NCBI RefSeq assembly: GCF_000428045.1
Contig: NZ_ATZE01000013.1
Span: 62,001 to 126,000 of the forward strand
DNA from: Sedimenticola selenatireducens DSM 17993
GTDB lineage: Bacteria > Pseudomonadota > Gammaproteobacteria > Chromatiales > Chromatiaceae
Direction of reading: 5' to 3'
Length of the DNA: 64,000 nucleotides
Positions 43,643-54,342 of this stretch are shown piece after piece. Numbering within the stretch: position 1 is the first letter of the stretch; every line of letters begins with the position of its first letter. The translations under genes and the position numbers were made by a program. The notes under the pieces are model-generated. The model ran no database searches, was not told the origin of the DNA, and worked only from the letters and a program-made list of their open reading frames with translations.

Positions 43643-43987
43643 ATGACCACCCTTGTCCCACTACTGCTGCTTGGCCTGCTGATCTGGTTCTGGCTGGACA
43701 GTGCCCGCGCCCGCGAGATCGCCACCGGCATCTGCCAGGCTGCCTGCGAGCAGCGCAATTTGCAGTTTCTCGACCAAACAGTGGCATTGCGGCGCATCGG
43801 GCTGCGCTGGACGCAACGGGGTATCCGCATCCGACGACTGTTTCAGTTCGATTATAGCGAGGAGGGGGTCGGACGTCGTGACGGTCACGTGATACTGGTC
43901 GGCGTCCAACTGGAGGAGTTCAGTCTGGGCCTGCCCAGCGAAGCTGACAGGGTGGTGCCATTTCGACACAAACCGCCCGATCATTGA
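43643..43987 (+). CDS. DUF3301 family protein
   Basis: The 114-residue protein has an N-terminal membrane helix (LVPLLLLGLLIWFWLD) and then the DUF3301 pattern CEQRNLQFLDQTVALRRIGL and RIRRLFQFDYSEEG. The function is unknown. I choose ATG 43643; the longer open frame upstream has no family features. It converges with sspB. Confidence 0.82.
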   Translation: MTTLVPLLLLGLLIWFWLDSARAREIATGICQAACEQRNLQFLDQTVALRRIGLRWTQRGIRIRRLFQFDYSEEGVGRRDGHVILVGVQLEEFSLGLPSEADRVVPFRHKPPDH

Positions 43988-44009
43988 AGCATCGGGGCTC
44001 GGCGAGCCC

Positions 44010-44402
44010 TTACTTGACCACCTTCAGGGTTGGCCGGTCACGCGGCGGCTTGGGGTCATCGTCCGGCGGGGTGTCGTTCTCATCGGACGGCGTCTCTTCC
44101 GGGAACAGCATGCCGCGACCGTTCTCACGGGCGTAGATGCCCAGCACCGCATCCGGTGGCACCACCACGTCCATCGGTGTGCCGCCAAACCGGGCGTTGA
44201 AGGTGATGTAGTCATTGCCAAGCGCCAGATCGCGTACCGCGGTCGGGGTCACGTTGAGCACGATCCGCCCCTCCTCGACAAACTGCCGGGGCACGATCAC
44301 ATCCTTTTTTTGCGCGTCCACCAGCAAGTGGGGGGTGAGATCGTTATCCACCAGCCACTCATAGAGCGCACGGATCAGATAGGGGCGGTTGGAAGTCAGC
44401 AT
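44010..44402 (-). CDS. sspB: ClpXP specificity-enhancing factor SspB
   Basis: The 130-residue protein has the SspB core (RPYLIRALYEWLVDNDLTPH, then FNARFGGTPMDVVVP) and an acidic linker ending in a short basic and hydrophobic tail, RPTLKVVK, which is the ClpX-docking motif. It delivers ssrA-tagged proteins to ClpXP. sspA lies 15 bases upstream in the same operon. Confidence 0.93.
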   Translation of the reverse strand: MLTSNRPYLIRALYEWLVDNDLTPHLLVDAQKKDVIVPRQFVEEGRIVLNVTPTAVRDLALGNDYITFNARFGGTPMDVVVPPDAVLGIYARENGRGMLFPEETPSDENDTPPDDDPKPPRDRPTLKVVK

Positions 44403-44417
44403 GGCGACAGGCGGTAA

Positions 44418-45041
44418 TCAGTCCCGCATCTCCCGCTCGACCTCGGATAGACTCTCCTGGAACGACTCGCGTTCAAACAGCCGGGCGGCATAATCCAGTA
44501 CCGGCTTGCCCTGGGCGGGCAGCTCGATACCGAGCATCGGCAGACGCCATAGCAGCGGCGCTATGGAGCAATCCACCAGGGAGAAATCGTCACTCATGAA
44601 GAAGGGCTTGTGGGTAAAGATGGGCGCGGCAGCGACCAGGCTCTCACGCAGCTCCTTGCGCGCCTTGGTCGCCCCCTTGCCACCGGCCAGGATCTCTTCC
44701 ATCTGAGTGTACCAGTCCTTGCTCACGCGGTGCATGTAGAGGCGTGAACTGGCGCGAGAGACCGGATCCACCGGCAGCAACGGCGGGTGCGGAAAGCGTT
44801 CGTCCAGATACTCCATGATGATGCGCGACTCGAACAGGGTCAGATCCCGATCCACCAGCGTAGGGAGAGTGCCGTAGGGATTCAGGTCCATGATGTCTTC
44901 GGATATGTTCAGCGGATCAACATCCGTGATCTCAACGGTAATACTCTTCTCAGCCAACACCAGACGCACGCGATGACTGTAGGGGCTGCTCGGATCCGAA
45001 TACATGGTCATCACAGATCTCTTGTTCGCAACAACGGCCAT
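44418..45041 (-). CDS. sspA: Stringent starvation protein A
   Basis: The 207-residue protein has a glutathione-transferase fold with the SspA N terminus VVANKRSVMTMYSDPSSPYS and a C-terminal domain with DFSLVDCSIAPLLWRLP. It binds RNA polymerase and aids acid and starvation tolerance. The ATG at 45041 gives the typical MAVVAN start, with CTGGAG upstream. Two strong hairpins lie between petC and this gene. Confidence 0.93.
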   Translation of the reverse strand: MAVVANKRSVMTMYSDPSSPYSHRVRLVLAEKSITVEITDVDPLNISEDIMDLNPYGTLPTLVDRDLTLFESRIIMEYLDERFPHPPLLPVDPVSRASSRLYMHRVSKDWYTQMEEILAGGKGATKARKELRESLVAAAPIFTHKPFFMSDDFSLVDCSIAPLLWRLPMLGIELPAQGKPVLDYAARLFERESFQESLSEVEREMRD

Positions 45042-45071
45042 ACAAACCACTCCAGGATAGTATCAGGAACG

Positions 45072-45103
45072 GGGAGCCTGTCGGACTTGACCGACAGGCT
45101 CCC
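45072..45103. other. 13-bp perfect hairpin upstream of sspA
   Basis: GGGAGCCTGTCGG and CCGACAGGCTCCC pair perfectly around a 6-base loop. Toward sspA no U-run follows it, and on the plus strand it is followed by an A-rich stretch, so it is not a standard terminator in either direction. It may lie in the sspA leader RNA. Confidence 0.6.
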
Positions 45104-45132
45104 AGCAATAAAAAATCCGCTGCCCAAATGCA

Positions 45133-45171
45133 ACGGGGGCGTACAGTATACAATAAACTGTACGCCCCCGT
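45133..45171 (-). terminator. 15-bp hairpin after petC, candidate terminator
   Basis: ACGGGGGCGTACAGT pairs perfectly with its complement around a 9-base loop. It begins 21 bases after the petC stop. The following bases (GTTGCATTT, then a T6 run about 20 bases on) are only weakly U-rich. It probably ends the petABC transcript, alone or with a factor. Confidence 0.5.
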
Positions 45172-45191
45172 GTTACCGGATACGCAGACGA

Positions 45192-45929
45192 TCAGTGGAC
45201 GTCTTTCCAGTACTCTTTCTTCAACAGATAAGAGAGCACGAAGAACACCGCCAGGAACAGCAGTACCCAGGTACCCAGGCGTTTACGCTCCAGCTGGACC
45301 GGCTCGGCCACATAGCTGAGGAAGGCGGTCAGATCGCGCATCGCGCCGTCGAACTCTTCCGGACTCAGCTTACCCTTGCCGGCGGCACCCTCGACCGGCA
45401 CCAGCTCCTTGACCACCTGCTGGCCATCCACTTCTTCGAACACGGCCTTCTGCATGCCCTGCAGTTCCCACATCACGTGCGGCATGCCCACATCCTTGAA
45501 CACCACGTTATTGACGCCGAAAGGACGCGCCTCATCCACGTAGAAGCTGCGCAGGTAGGTGTAGATATAGTCGACACCCCGGGCCCGGGCAATCAGGCTC
45601 AGATCGGGCGGCACCACGCCGAACCAGGCTTCCGCGTTGGCATCACTCATGGCGATGGTCATGGTGTCACCGATCTTGTCCGTGGTGAACATCAGGTTCT
45701 CTTTCACCTCGTCCTCGGTCAGGCCCAGGTCACGCGCCATCCGGTTGTAACGCTGGAACTTGGCCGAGTGACAGCTCAGGCAGTAGTTGACGAAGAACTT
45801 GGCGCCGCGCTGCAGGGATGCCTGATCAGAGACATCGATATCCGCGTCATCCAGGTGTACACCACCGCCGGCCGCCAGACCGAGCAGGGGTGCCGTAGCT
45901 AATAAAAATGCAACAATCAGCTTTTTCAT
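45192..45929 (-). CDS. petC: Ubiquinol-cytochrome c reductase, cytochrome c1
   Basis: The 245-residue protein has a signal peptide, the haem-binding CLSCH (Cys50, Cys53, His54), a likely axial Met in DVGMPHVMW and a C-terminal membrane anchor (LGTWVLLFLAVFFVLSYLL). It passes electrons from the Rieske protein to soluble cytochrome c. The start overlaps the petB stop by 4 bases. Confidence 0.95.
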   Translation of the reverse strand: MKKLIVAFLLATAPLLGLAAGGGVHLDDADIDVSDQASLQRGAKFFVNYCLSCHSAKFQRYNRMARDLGLTEDEVKENLMFTTDKIGDTMTIAMSDANAEAWFGVVPPDLSLIARARGVDYIYTYLRSFYVDEARPFGVNNVVFKDVGMPHVMWELQGMQKAVFEEVDGQQVVKELVPVEGAAGKGKLSPEEFDGAMRDLTAFLSYVAEPVQLERKRLGTWVLLFLAVFFVLSYLLKKEYWKDVH

Positions 45930-47143
45930 TGGGTCACCCTCTCAGGAACAGGCTTGGTCTTATCCATTTTGCTGTAGATCGGCATCAACAGGAAAAAGGC
46001 GAAGTAGAGCACAGTACAGATCTGCGCCAGCAAGGTCAGAAAGGGTGTTACCGGTTGGGTACCCAACCAGCCCAGCAGGATGAACACCACCACGAAGATG
46101 GCGATGGCGCCCTTCACGATCGGCCCCTTGTAGCGGACCGACTTGACCGGGCTGCGGTCCAACCAGGGCAGGAAGAACATCACCACGATAGCCGCCCCCA
46201 TGGCCAATACGCCAGGGAAGGCCGAACCGGCCATGGAGGGCACTGCCCGCAGGATGGCGTAGAACGGGGTGAAGTACCAGACCGGCGCGATATGCAGCGG
46301 CGTCTTCAACGGGTCGGCCGGATCAAAGTTGGGCGGCTCCAGGAAATACCCGCCCATCTCCGGCGCGAAGAAAACCGCTGCCGCGAACAGGAACAGGAAC
46401 CCGGCCACACCAACCGTATCCTTCACCGAGTAGTAGGGATGGAACGGGATGCCGTCTTTCGGGATGCCGTTCGCGTCCTTGTTCTTCTTGATCTCGATAC
46501 CGTCCGGGTTGTTGGAACCGACCTTGTGCAGCGCCACGATATGGATAAACACCACCGCGGCCAGCAGGAACGGCAGCAGGAAGTGCAGCGCAAAGAAGCG
46601 GTTCAGGGTGGCATCGGAGATGACATAGTCACCACGAATCCAGACACCCAGGTCGGGGCCGATCACCGGCACGGCGGAGAACAGGTTGATAATCACCTGC
46701 GCACCCCAGTAAGACATCTGGCCCCAGGGCAGCAGATAGCCCATGAAGGCAGTGGCCATCATCAGCACATAGAGCACCACACCAATGATCCAGAGCAGCT
46801 CGCGCGGCGCCCGGTAGGAGCCGTAGATCAGACCCCGGAACATGTGCAGATAGATCACGATGAAGAAGGCCGAGGCCCCGGTAGAGTGCAGATAGCGGAT
46901 CAGCCAGCCCCACTCCACGTCACGCATGATGTACTCGACCGAGCCAAAGGCCAGCATGGCATCCGGCTTGTAGCTCATGGCCAGCCAGATACCGGTGAGG
47001 ATCTGATTGACCAGCACCAGCATGGCCAGGGAGCCGAAGAAATACCAGAAGTTGAAATTTTTTGGCGCGTAATATTCCGCCAGGTGCTCATTCCACACCT
47101 TGGTGGCCGGGAAGCGCTCATCAATCCAGGTCATTAAGCTCAT
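45926..47143 (-). CDS. petB: Ubiquinol-cytochrome c reductase, cytochrome b
   Basis: The 405-residue protein has the two haem-ligating helices (HSTGASAFFIVIYLHMFRG and RFFALHFLLPFLLAAVVFIH) and about eight membrane segments. The Qo-site motif usually read as PEWY is PVWY here (IAPVWYFTPFYAILR), a variant I associate with some proteobacteria. It carries both quinone sites of the bc1 complex. The gene starts at the last base of the petA stop region (47143). Confidence 0.95.
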   Translation of the reverse strand: MSLMTWIDERFPATKVWNEHLAEYYAPKNFNFWYFFGSLAMLVLVNQILTGIWLAMSYKPDAMLAFGSVEYIMRDVEWGWLIRYLHSTGASAFFIVIYLHMFRGLIYGSYRAPRELLWIIGVVLYVLMMATAFMGYLLPWGQMSYWGAQVIINLFSAVPVIGPDLGVWIRGDYVISDATLNRFFALHFLLPFLLAAVVFIHIVALHKVGSNNPDGIEIKKNKDANGIPKDGIPFHPYYSVKDTVGVAGFLFLFAAAVFFAPEMGGYFLEPPNFDPADPLKTPLHIAPVWYFTPFYAILRAVPSMAGSAFPGVLAMGAAIVVMFFLPWLDRSPVKSVRYKGPIVKGAIAIFVVVFILLGWLGTQPVTPFLTLLAQICTVLYFAFFLLMPIYSKMDKTKPVPERVTQ

Positions 47144-47727
47144 CAGGCAGCTCCTCCATCTTCACCCACCAGTATCTGGGTATCGGTCAGGAAGTAGTAA
47201 GGGGGTATTTCCAGGTTCAGGGGGGCGGGCACACCGCTGTAGACGCGGCCGGCCAGATCAAATCTTGAACCGTGACAGGGGCAGAAGAAACCACCCACCC
47301 AGTCCGCGCCCAGATCATGCGGCGCCACATCGGGGCGGTAAGTGGGAGAACAACCCAGATGGGTACAGATACCCACGGCCACCAGATACTTCGGTTTACG
47401 CGAACGGTAGGGATTCTGGCAGTACTCCGGTTGCTGCGGCTGCTCTGAATCAGGATCAAGCAGGACATCGACCAGCCCTTCCATATCCTTGAGATTCTTT
47501 TCTGTGCGATTGACCACCCAGACCGGTTTGCCACGCCACTTGACGCGCATCATCTGGCCAGGCTCCAGCTTGCTGACGTCGGCCTCAACCGGCGCACCTG
47601 CGGCCTTCGCCTTTTCACTTGGATTCCAAGACTTCAGAAAAGGTACTGCGACAAAGCCGGCGCCCACAGCACCGACCACACTGGTTGCAGCGGTAAGAAA
47701 CCGCCGCTTTTTTAGATCCACACTCAT
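47143..47727 (-). CDS. petA: Ubiquinol-cytochrome c reductase, Rieske iron-sulfur subunit
   Basis: The 194-residue protein has a twin-arginine-type N terminus ([11 protein letters not shown]) with one membrane helix, and the Rieske ligands CTHLGC and CPCHGS with Cys and His intact. It moves electrons from ubiquinol to cytochrome c1. First gene of petABC; the 197 bases upstream must hold the promoter. Confidence 0.95.
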   Translation of the reverse strand: MSVDLKKRRFLTAATSVVGAVGAGFVAVPFLKSWNPSEKAKAAGAPVEADVSKLEPGQMMRVKWRGKPVWVVNRTEKNLKDMEGLVDVLLDPDSEQPQQPEYCQNPYRSRKPKYLVAVGICTHLGCSPTYRPDVAPHDLGADWVGGFFCPCHGSRFDLAGRVYSGVPAPLNLEIPPYYFLTDTQILVGEDGGAA

Positions 47728-47795
47728 TAGTATAAGACTCCCGGAGTAGCCGGACGCTGAAATTCCCGGCCGAATCTTAGCAGAATTGGCGCAGG

Positions 47796-47817
47796 AAAAT
47801 CAGTATATGCTGATATT
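47796..47817. promoter_or_regulatory. Imperfect 22-bp palindrome upstream of petA
   Basis: AAATCAGTATATGCTGATATT and its flanks form a dyad with two mismatched pairs, centred between 47806 and 47807. It lies about 75 bases upstream of the petA start in the gap between petABC and the Nif3-like gene. A transcription factor site is possible; I cannot name the factor. Confidence 0.3.
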
Positions 47818-47924
47818 TACCCCAAAATAGACGGCGCATTCTCTTACATGCGCCGGCCGAGGTCAAGATTGGACTGTCGCGAGGGATGGCGATTGGCGCG
47901 GCGTCAGGGCCTTGGAATGCCCGA

Positions 47925-48671
47925 TCAGACCGGGTTGTCATCATCAATAAACAGATGATCCAAGGCAAATTTTTCCGCCAGGTGCTGGCCCAACGCCTGT
48001 ACTCCGAAACGCTCGGTGGCGTGATGACCCGCGGCAAAATAGTGAATCCCCAACTCCCGGGCCAAGTGAGTCGTGGACTCCGAAATCTCACCGCTGACAA
48101 AGGCATCGAGCCCGGCAGCGGCGGCCTCCACGATCGCCCCCTGGGCCGCTCCGGTACACCAGCCGATACGCCGGATCGGCCGGTCGCCGGCCGCAATCAG
48201 CAGTGGTGCCCGCCCGAGCAATCGGGTCATCCGACGGGCCAAAGCGGCCGGTAACTCATCCTCCAACTCCCCCTGCCAGACCAGGCCCTGCGCCAGGGCG
48301 CGGCCCTGCCTGATCCCCAACAGATCGCCCAGGGTACGATTGTTCCCCAGCTCCGGATGGGCATCCAGCGGCAGGTGATAGGCCATCAGGCCTATTTCCG
48401 CCCGGATCAGATGACGCACGCGCCGCCCCTTCACGCCGGTAAGCGGGGCAGGCTCCCCGCGCCAGAAATAGCCGTGATGAACCAGCAGCAGATCCGCCCC
48501 GGCCTGCTCCGCCGCCGCGATCACCGCCTGACTGGCGGTAACCCCTGTCACCAGGCGCCGGATCTCCCGTCGCCCGGCATCCAGCTGCAGGCCGTTGGGA
48601 CAGTAATCTTCAAATCCACCGGCATCGAGCAGTCCGTTGCAGTACCGTTCTAGTTCAAAAATATCAATCAT
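47925..48671 (-). CDS. Nif3-like dinuclear metal centre protein
   Basis: The 248-residue protein has the Nif3/YbgI motifs DYCPNGLQL, LLLVHHGYFW, HLPLDAHPELGNN and FAAGHHATERFGV, giving the His/Asp/Glu ligands of a two-metal site. Function is uncertain (GTP cyclohydrolase-like or hydrolase roles were suggested). Its position next to algW is conserved in Pseudomonas and relatives. Confidence 0.9.
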   Translation of the reverse strand: MIDIFELERYCNGLLDAGGFEDYCPNGLQLDAGRREIRRLVTGVTASQAVIAAAEQAGADLLLVHHGYFWRGEPAPLTGVKGRRVRHLIRAEIGLMAYHLPLDAHPELGNNRTLGDLLGIRQGRALAQGLVWQGELEDELPAALARRMTRLLGRAPLLIAAGDRPIRRIGWCTGAAQGAIVEAAAAGLDAFVSGEISESTTHLARELGIHYFAAGHHATERFGVQALGQHLAEKFALDHLFIDDDNPV

Positions 48672-48753
48672 TGATCAGCCTCGCCCTCACCCTTTGTGTT
48701 GGGACATAATAGGTTATCCATTTTCAACTGCTGCAGTGTAACCTGACTCGACA

Positions 48754-49899
48754 ATGAAAAGAGCCTTCACCTATATCGTCAGTTCCGCCGTCGCCGGCAT
48801 GGCGGCCGCCTACCTTGCCGTCACCCTGTTCACCACACCGCCACCGGCAGACCTGCTCACGCCAGCCCCGTTACCCCCCATGGCACTCACCCAGGGTCCG
48901 GTCTCCTACGCCGGCGCGGTACAGTCGGCAGCCCCGGCGGTGGTCAACATCTTTACCGCAAAGGTAACGCTGCAGCGCGGCAGCTCCCTGTTTGACGACC
49001 CGTTTTTCCAGCGCTTTTTTGGAGATCGCTTCCAGTCCCCCCCGAGAAAAAAGCTGCAGACCAGCCTCGGTTCCGGCGTCATTATCAGTGGTAACGGTTA
49101 CATCCTCACCAACAATCATGTCATTGAAGATGCCGACCAGATCCGTGTCGTGCTCTCCAGCGGCCGCACCCTTGACGCTCGGGTCGCCGGGGTGGACCCG
49201 GACACCGACCTGGCGGTCCTGAAGACCGACGCGGATGATCTTCCCACCATCACGGTAGGAGACTCCCAGGGACTGCAGGTGGGTGATGTGGTACTGGCGA
49301 TCGGCAACCCGTTCGGCGTCGGCCAGACCGTCACCATGGGCATTGTCAGCGCCACCGGGCGCAATCAGCTCGGCATCAACACCTTCGAGAACTTTATCCA
49401 GACCGACGCCGCCATCAATCCCGGCAACTCCGGCGGCGCACTGATTAACGCCCACGGCCAGTTGGTGGGCATCAACACGGCTATCTTCTCAAAGAGCGGC
49501 GGCTCCCAGGGCATCGGTTTTGCCATTCCCGTGGCATTGGCCAAAGGCGTGATGGAGCAGATTCTGAAACAGGGTCGCGTGGTGCGTGGCTGGCTCGGTA
49601 TCGCCGGCCAGGACATCACCCCGGAACTGGCCGAGTCGTTCAACTTGAAAGCGGGCAGCGGCGTGCTGATCTCGGGGGTGCTGGAGGGTGGGCCGGCCGA
49701 CAAGGCCGGTCTGGCGCCGGGGGACGTGATCTCAACCATCAACAACCAGCCGTTGACCAACGCTCACGACATTCTCAACCTGATTGCCGCCGTCCCGCCG
49801 GGAGACAAGGTACGAATTAAAGGTTGGCGCAATCAGGAACCGTTCGACCTACAGGTCGAGGTGAGCGAACGTCCACTGATGGATCCGCGACAGCAGTAG
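48754..49899 (+). CDS. algW: Periplasmic serine protease, DegS/AlgW-type
   Basis: The 381-residue protease has an N-terminal membrane anchor, a trypsin-like domain with His122 (NNHV), Asp152 (TDLAV) and Ser226 (GNSGG), and one PDZ domain (about 280-370). One PDZ and a membrane anchor fit DegS/AlgW, which starts the sigma-E stress response by cutting the anti-sigma factor. It is divergent from the Nif3-like gene and convergent with hisD. Confidence 0.9.
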   Translation: MKRAFTYIVSSAVAGMAAAYLAVTLFTTPPPADLLTPAPLPPMALTQGPVSYAGAVQSAAPAVVNIFTAKVTLQRGSSLFDDPFFQRFFGDRFQSPPRKKLQTSLGSGVIISGNGYILTNNHVIEDADQIRVVLSSGRTLDARVAGVDPDTDLAVLKTDADDLPTITVGDSQGLQVGDVVLAIGNPFGVGQTVTMGIVSATGRNQLGINTFENFIQTDAAINPGNSGGALINAHGQLVGINTAIFSKSGGSQGIGFAIPVALAKGVMEQILKQGRVVRGWLGIAGQDITPELAESFNLKAGSGVLISGVLEGGPADKAGLAPGDVISTINNQPLTNAHDILNLIAAVPPGDKVRIKGWRNQEPFDLQVEVSERPLMDPRQQ

Positions 49900-49942
49900 G
49901 CCGGCGCCGATTCGCCACGTGGGGCGATGAGATAGCCCTTAT

Positions 49943-49968
49943 GCGTTCCCACGCAGAGCGTGGAAACG
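49943..49968. repeat. Interspersed palindromic repeat
   Basis: GCGTTCCCACGC and GCGTGGAAACG form a hairpin around AGA, with one mismatch. Elements with this CGTTCCCACGC core occur in many copies in several gammaproteobacterial genomes, as I recall. It sits in the 86-base gap between two convergent genes, a common place for such repeats. Confidence 0.55.
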
Positions 49969-49985
49969 AGGAATCGATCTTCTCG

Positions 49986-51284
49986 CTATTTCAATCGGTA
50001 CTCAGCGGAGCGCGCGTGGGCCGTCAGTCCTTCGCCGCGGGCCAGTATGGAAGCGGTCCGGCCGAGGGTATCCGCGCCGGCATCCGACACCATGATCAGA
50101 CTGGAGCGCTTCTGGAAATCATACACGCCCAAGGGTGATGAGAAACGCGCGGTCCGCGATGTGGGCAGAACATGGTTCGGGCCGGCACAGTAATCACCCA
50201 GCGGCTCGGACGTGTAACGCCCCATGAAGATGGCCCCGGCGTGCTGGATCTGCTCCACCAGGGTCAACGGATCAGCCACTGACAGCTCCAGATGCTCCGG
50301 CGCGATGTGGTTGGAGACCCGGCATGCCTCGTCCATATCGCGACAGACTATCAGTGCCCCGCGCTCTTTCAGGGCGGTGGCGATGATCGGCTCACGCTCC
50401 ATGGTCGGCAGCAACCGGTCGATGCTCTGTTTGACCCGGGCCACGAAATCCGCGTCCGGTGAGATCAGGATCGACTGGGCATCCTCGTCGTGCTCCGCCT
50501 GGGAGAACAGGTCCATCGCCACCCAGTCGGGATCGGTCTGGCCGTCACATACCACGAGGATCTCCGAGGGCCCGGCCACCATGTCGATACCGACCTGCCC
50601 GAACACCGCCCGCTTGGCGGTGGCCACGTAGATATTGCCCGGCCCCACCACCTTGTCCACTGGCGGCACCAGGCCTGTTCCGTAGGCCAGCGCGGCCACC
50701 GCCTGGGCGCCGCCGATGGCGAACACCCGGTCAACACCACAGATGTGGGCTGCCGCCAGGACCAGTTCATTCAGTTCACCGCCCGGTGTCGGCACCACCA
50801 TGATCAGCTCGCTGACTCCCGCCACCTTGGCCGGCAAGGCGTTCATCAGCACCGACGAGGGATAGGCTGCCTTGCCGCCGGGCACATAGAGCCCCACCCG
50901 CTCCAGCGGCGTCACCTTCTGGCCGAGCAGGGTGCCGTCGGCCTCCCGGTAGCTCCAGGACTCCCCTTTCTGTTTTTCATGATAAATCCGCACCCGCTCG
51001 GCGGCATGTTTGAGCGCCGTCTGCTGCGCCTCCGGAATGGTGTTCCAGGCCTGTTCCAGCCGTGCCAGCGGCACTTCCAGGTCGGCGGCGCCGGCGGCGT
51101 TCCAGCCATCGAACCTGTTGGTGTATTCCAGCAGCGCCTCATCCCCGCGCTGGCGGATATTGGCGATGATTTCATTGACGGTACTATTGACCGCACCGTC
51201 AGAGACCGATTCCCAGGCCAGCAACCGGTCCAACTGCTGCTGAAAATCGCTATCGGTGGTGGAGAGCTGACGTATTTCAGACAT
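49986..51284 (-). CDS. hisD: Histidinol dehydrogenase
   Basis: The 432-residue enzyme shows HisD motifs such as [34 protein letters not shown] and [12 protein letters not shown], with [13 protein letters not shown] carrying zinc-ligand and catalytic residues. It performs the last two steps of histidine synthesis. I use ATG 51284, the second candidate start, as the family begins close to there. hisG lies just upstream in the same direction. Confidence 0.95.
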   Translation of the reverse strand: MSEIRQLSTTDSDFQQQLDRLLAWESVSDGAVNSTVNEIIANIRQRGDEALLEYTNRFDGWNAAGAADLEVPLARLEQAWNTIPEAQQTALKHAAERVRIYHEKQKGESWSYREADGTLLGQKVTPLERVGLYVPGGKAAYPSSVLMNALPAKVAGVSELIMVVPTPGGELNELVLAAAHICGVDRVFAIGGAQAVAALAYGTGLVPPVDKVVGPGNIYVATAKRAVFGQVGIDMVAGPSEILVVCDGQTDPDWVAMDLFSQAEHDEDAQSILISPDADFVARVKQSIDRLLPTMEREPIIATALKERGALIVCRDMDEACRVSNHIAPEHLELSVADPLTLVEQIQHAGAIFMGRYTSEPLGDYCAGPNHVLPTSRTARFSSPLGVYDFQKRSSLIMVSDAGADTLGRTASILARGEGLTAHARSAEYRLK

Positions 51285-51330
51285 GATCAATCCTAAACTC
51301 AAAAAAACTCAGGGTGTGACGCGGAACAAC

Positions 51331-51975
51331 TCAGGCCGCCCTGGCGATCGCCTCCTGCAGGGCGTCCAACAGCTGCATGACGGTGGCGTGCTTCATTTTC
51401 CAGGAGGCCTTGTTGACCACCAGGCGGGAGCTGATGTCGGCAATATGCTGCAGTGGCACCAGTCCGTTGGCTTTCAGGGTATTGCCGCTCTCGACCAGAT
51501 CTACAATCAGGTCCGACAGTCCCACCAGCGGCGCCAGCTCCATGGAGCCGTACAGCTTGATGATCTCCACCTGCTGACCACGGGCAGCAAAGTAGCGCCG
51601 CGCCGATTCAACATACTTGGTGGCGATGCGCAGGCGGTTGCCTTCCAGACTGGCATCCGCCGCACCCGCCACCATCAGGCGGCAACGGGCAATCTGCAGA
51701 TCCAGCGGTTCATACAGCCCCTCGCCGCCATGCTCCAGCAGCACATCCTTGCCGGCAACCCCCAGATCGGCGGCGCCCCACTGCACGTAGGTGGGCACAT
51801 CGGTGGCGCGGATGATCACCAGCTTCACCTGGGGGTGATTGGTATCCATGATCAGCTTGCGGCTGGTTTCCGGGTCATCCGTGGGTACGATACCGGCGTG
51901 CGCCAGCAGTGGCAGCGTCTGCTCGAAAATCCGCCCCTTGGAGAGGGCGATGGTAATCGGGGTGTCAAAATTCAT
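51331..51975 (-). CDS. hisG: ATP phosphoribosyltransferase, short form
   Basis: The 214-residue protein is the short HisG type: [15 protein letters not shown] at the start, [13 protein letters not shown], and the C-terminal PRPP loop [15 protein letters not shown]. It starts histidine biosynthesis and in this short form needs the regulatory partner HisZ, which is not in the window. It is probably co-transcribed with hisD. Confidence 0.95.
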   Translation of the reverse strand: MNFDTPITIALSKGRIFEQTLPLLAHAGIVPTDDPETSRKLIMDTNHPQVKLVIIRATDVPTYVQWGAADLGVAGKDVLLEHGGEGLYEPLDLQIARCRLMVAGAADASLEGNRLRIATKYVESARRYFAARGQQVEIIKLYGSMELAPLVGLSDLIVDLVESGNTLKANGLVPLQHIADISSRLVVNKASWKMKHATVMQLLDALQEAIARAA

Positions 51976-52013
51976 CTGCTCATTCCGGTCTGTCGCCCAG
52001 TATGCTCAAGCGG

Positions 52014-53273
<1,260 letters not shown>

Positions 53274-53415
53274 CTAAGAACCATTTTTCCGGGCACCGAA
53301 GTACACCGACTAGGAAGGACATAAGCCCAAAGGAACCGGTTATTCTATGAGAAAAAGCGCTAAATCGAAAGGCGTAGACAGAGGAGTCTCTTACCAGGCC
53401 CGGTTCGACACCCAC

Positions 53416-53724
53416 TCAGCTCTCTAGCAACAACAGCTTTTCCACATTACTCAGCCGGGCAATGCCCAGCAGTGCTTCCGGCAGTGACCGGATCCGCAAT
53501 GTCACTCCATGATGCCGGGCGCGCTCCAGAACTTCCAGCAGCAGCGCCAACCCGGAGCTGTCCACGTCACCCACCCGGGACAAGTCGATCACCAGCGATT
53601 CCTTCTTGACTCCGCCGAGCAGTCGCTCTATCTGGCCCAACAGCGCCGTCACATTGGCGAATACCAGATCACCGGATAACTGCATGACACCCTGATCGTC
53701 GATCGCGGCCTGCACGGAAGACAT
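53416..53724 (-). CDS. mlaB: MlaB, STAS-domain subunit of Mla transporter
   Basis: The 102-residue protein is a single STAS domain with the nucleotide-loop-like VIDLSRVGDVDSSGLALLLE. It binds the MlaF ATPase and supports the MlaFEDB complex. It immediately follows mlaC, with no gap, at the end of the operon. Confidence 0.9.
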   Translation of the reverse strand: MSSVQAAIDDQGVMQLSGDLVFANVTALLGQIERLLGGVKKESLVIDLSRVGDVDSSGLALLLEVLERARHHGVTLRIRSLPEALLGIARLSNVEKLLLLES

Positions 53725-54342
53725 TCAGTTCCTCTGCTCATTGCGCTGCTCGAGCTTCTCGATCAACCCGGACAAATTATGTCGCCTGATCTGGGAAGCA
53801 AACGAGGAGCGGTAATTGGAGACCAGGCTGATGCCGTCGATGGAGACGTCGAAGACCTTCCATTCTTCGCCATTGAGATGAAGTCGATAGTCGATCGGTA
53901 TCGGCAGTGCACCGGATGCCTGAACCTGGGTGTTCACCGTGGCCTCATTCCTATCCGTCCCCTGATGCGAAGGCAGATAGACAATCTCCTGGCCGGAGTA
54001 GTTGAGCAAGGCCGTGGCGTAGGTGCGCACCAGCAGTTGCCGGAACGCCTTCACAAAGGCCTCTTTCTCGCCGTCACTGGCACGCGGCCAGTACTTGCCC
54101 AGCACCAGCTGCGACATACGCTGAAAATCAAACCGGGGCAGTACGATATGCTCGACCAGGTCGTAAATTTTCCCCGGCGACGCCTGCAACTCCGGTTTGC
54201 GGTCGATCAGCTCGGCCAGCATCTGGTCAGATGTCTGGCGCACAATCTCTTCGGGCACCGCCGCCGAGAACGCGGGCGTGGCCAGAAACAACAGCAGCAC
54301 CAGCCACAAACCGGTCAAGTATTGTTTATTCAAGTTTGCCAC
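53725..54342 (-). CDS. mlaC: MlaC, periplasmic phospholipid-binding protein
   Basis: The 205-residue protein has a signal peptide (ending near TPAFSAAVPEE) and the MlaC core (LVEHIVLPRFDFQRMSQLVL and WPRASDGEKEAFVKAFRQLL). It ferries phospholipids between outer and inner membrane complexes. It overlaps mlaD by 17 bases. Confidence 0.92.
   Translation of the reverse strand: MANLNKQYLTGLWLVLLLFLATPAFSAAVPEEIVRQTSDQMLAELIDRKPELQASPGKIYDLVEHIVLPRFDFQRMSQLVLGKYWPRASDGEKEAFVKAFRQLLVRTYATALLNYSGQEIVYLPSHQGTDRNEATVNTQVQASGALPIPIDYRLHLNGEEWKVFDVSIDGISLVSNYRSSFASQIRRHNLSGLIEKLEQRNEQRN

Noticed and set aside
45908-47137. 409-residue plus-strand frame over cytochrome b
   Set aside because: It is antisense to an unmistakable petB and has low-complexity His/Gln/Arg content.
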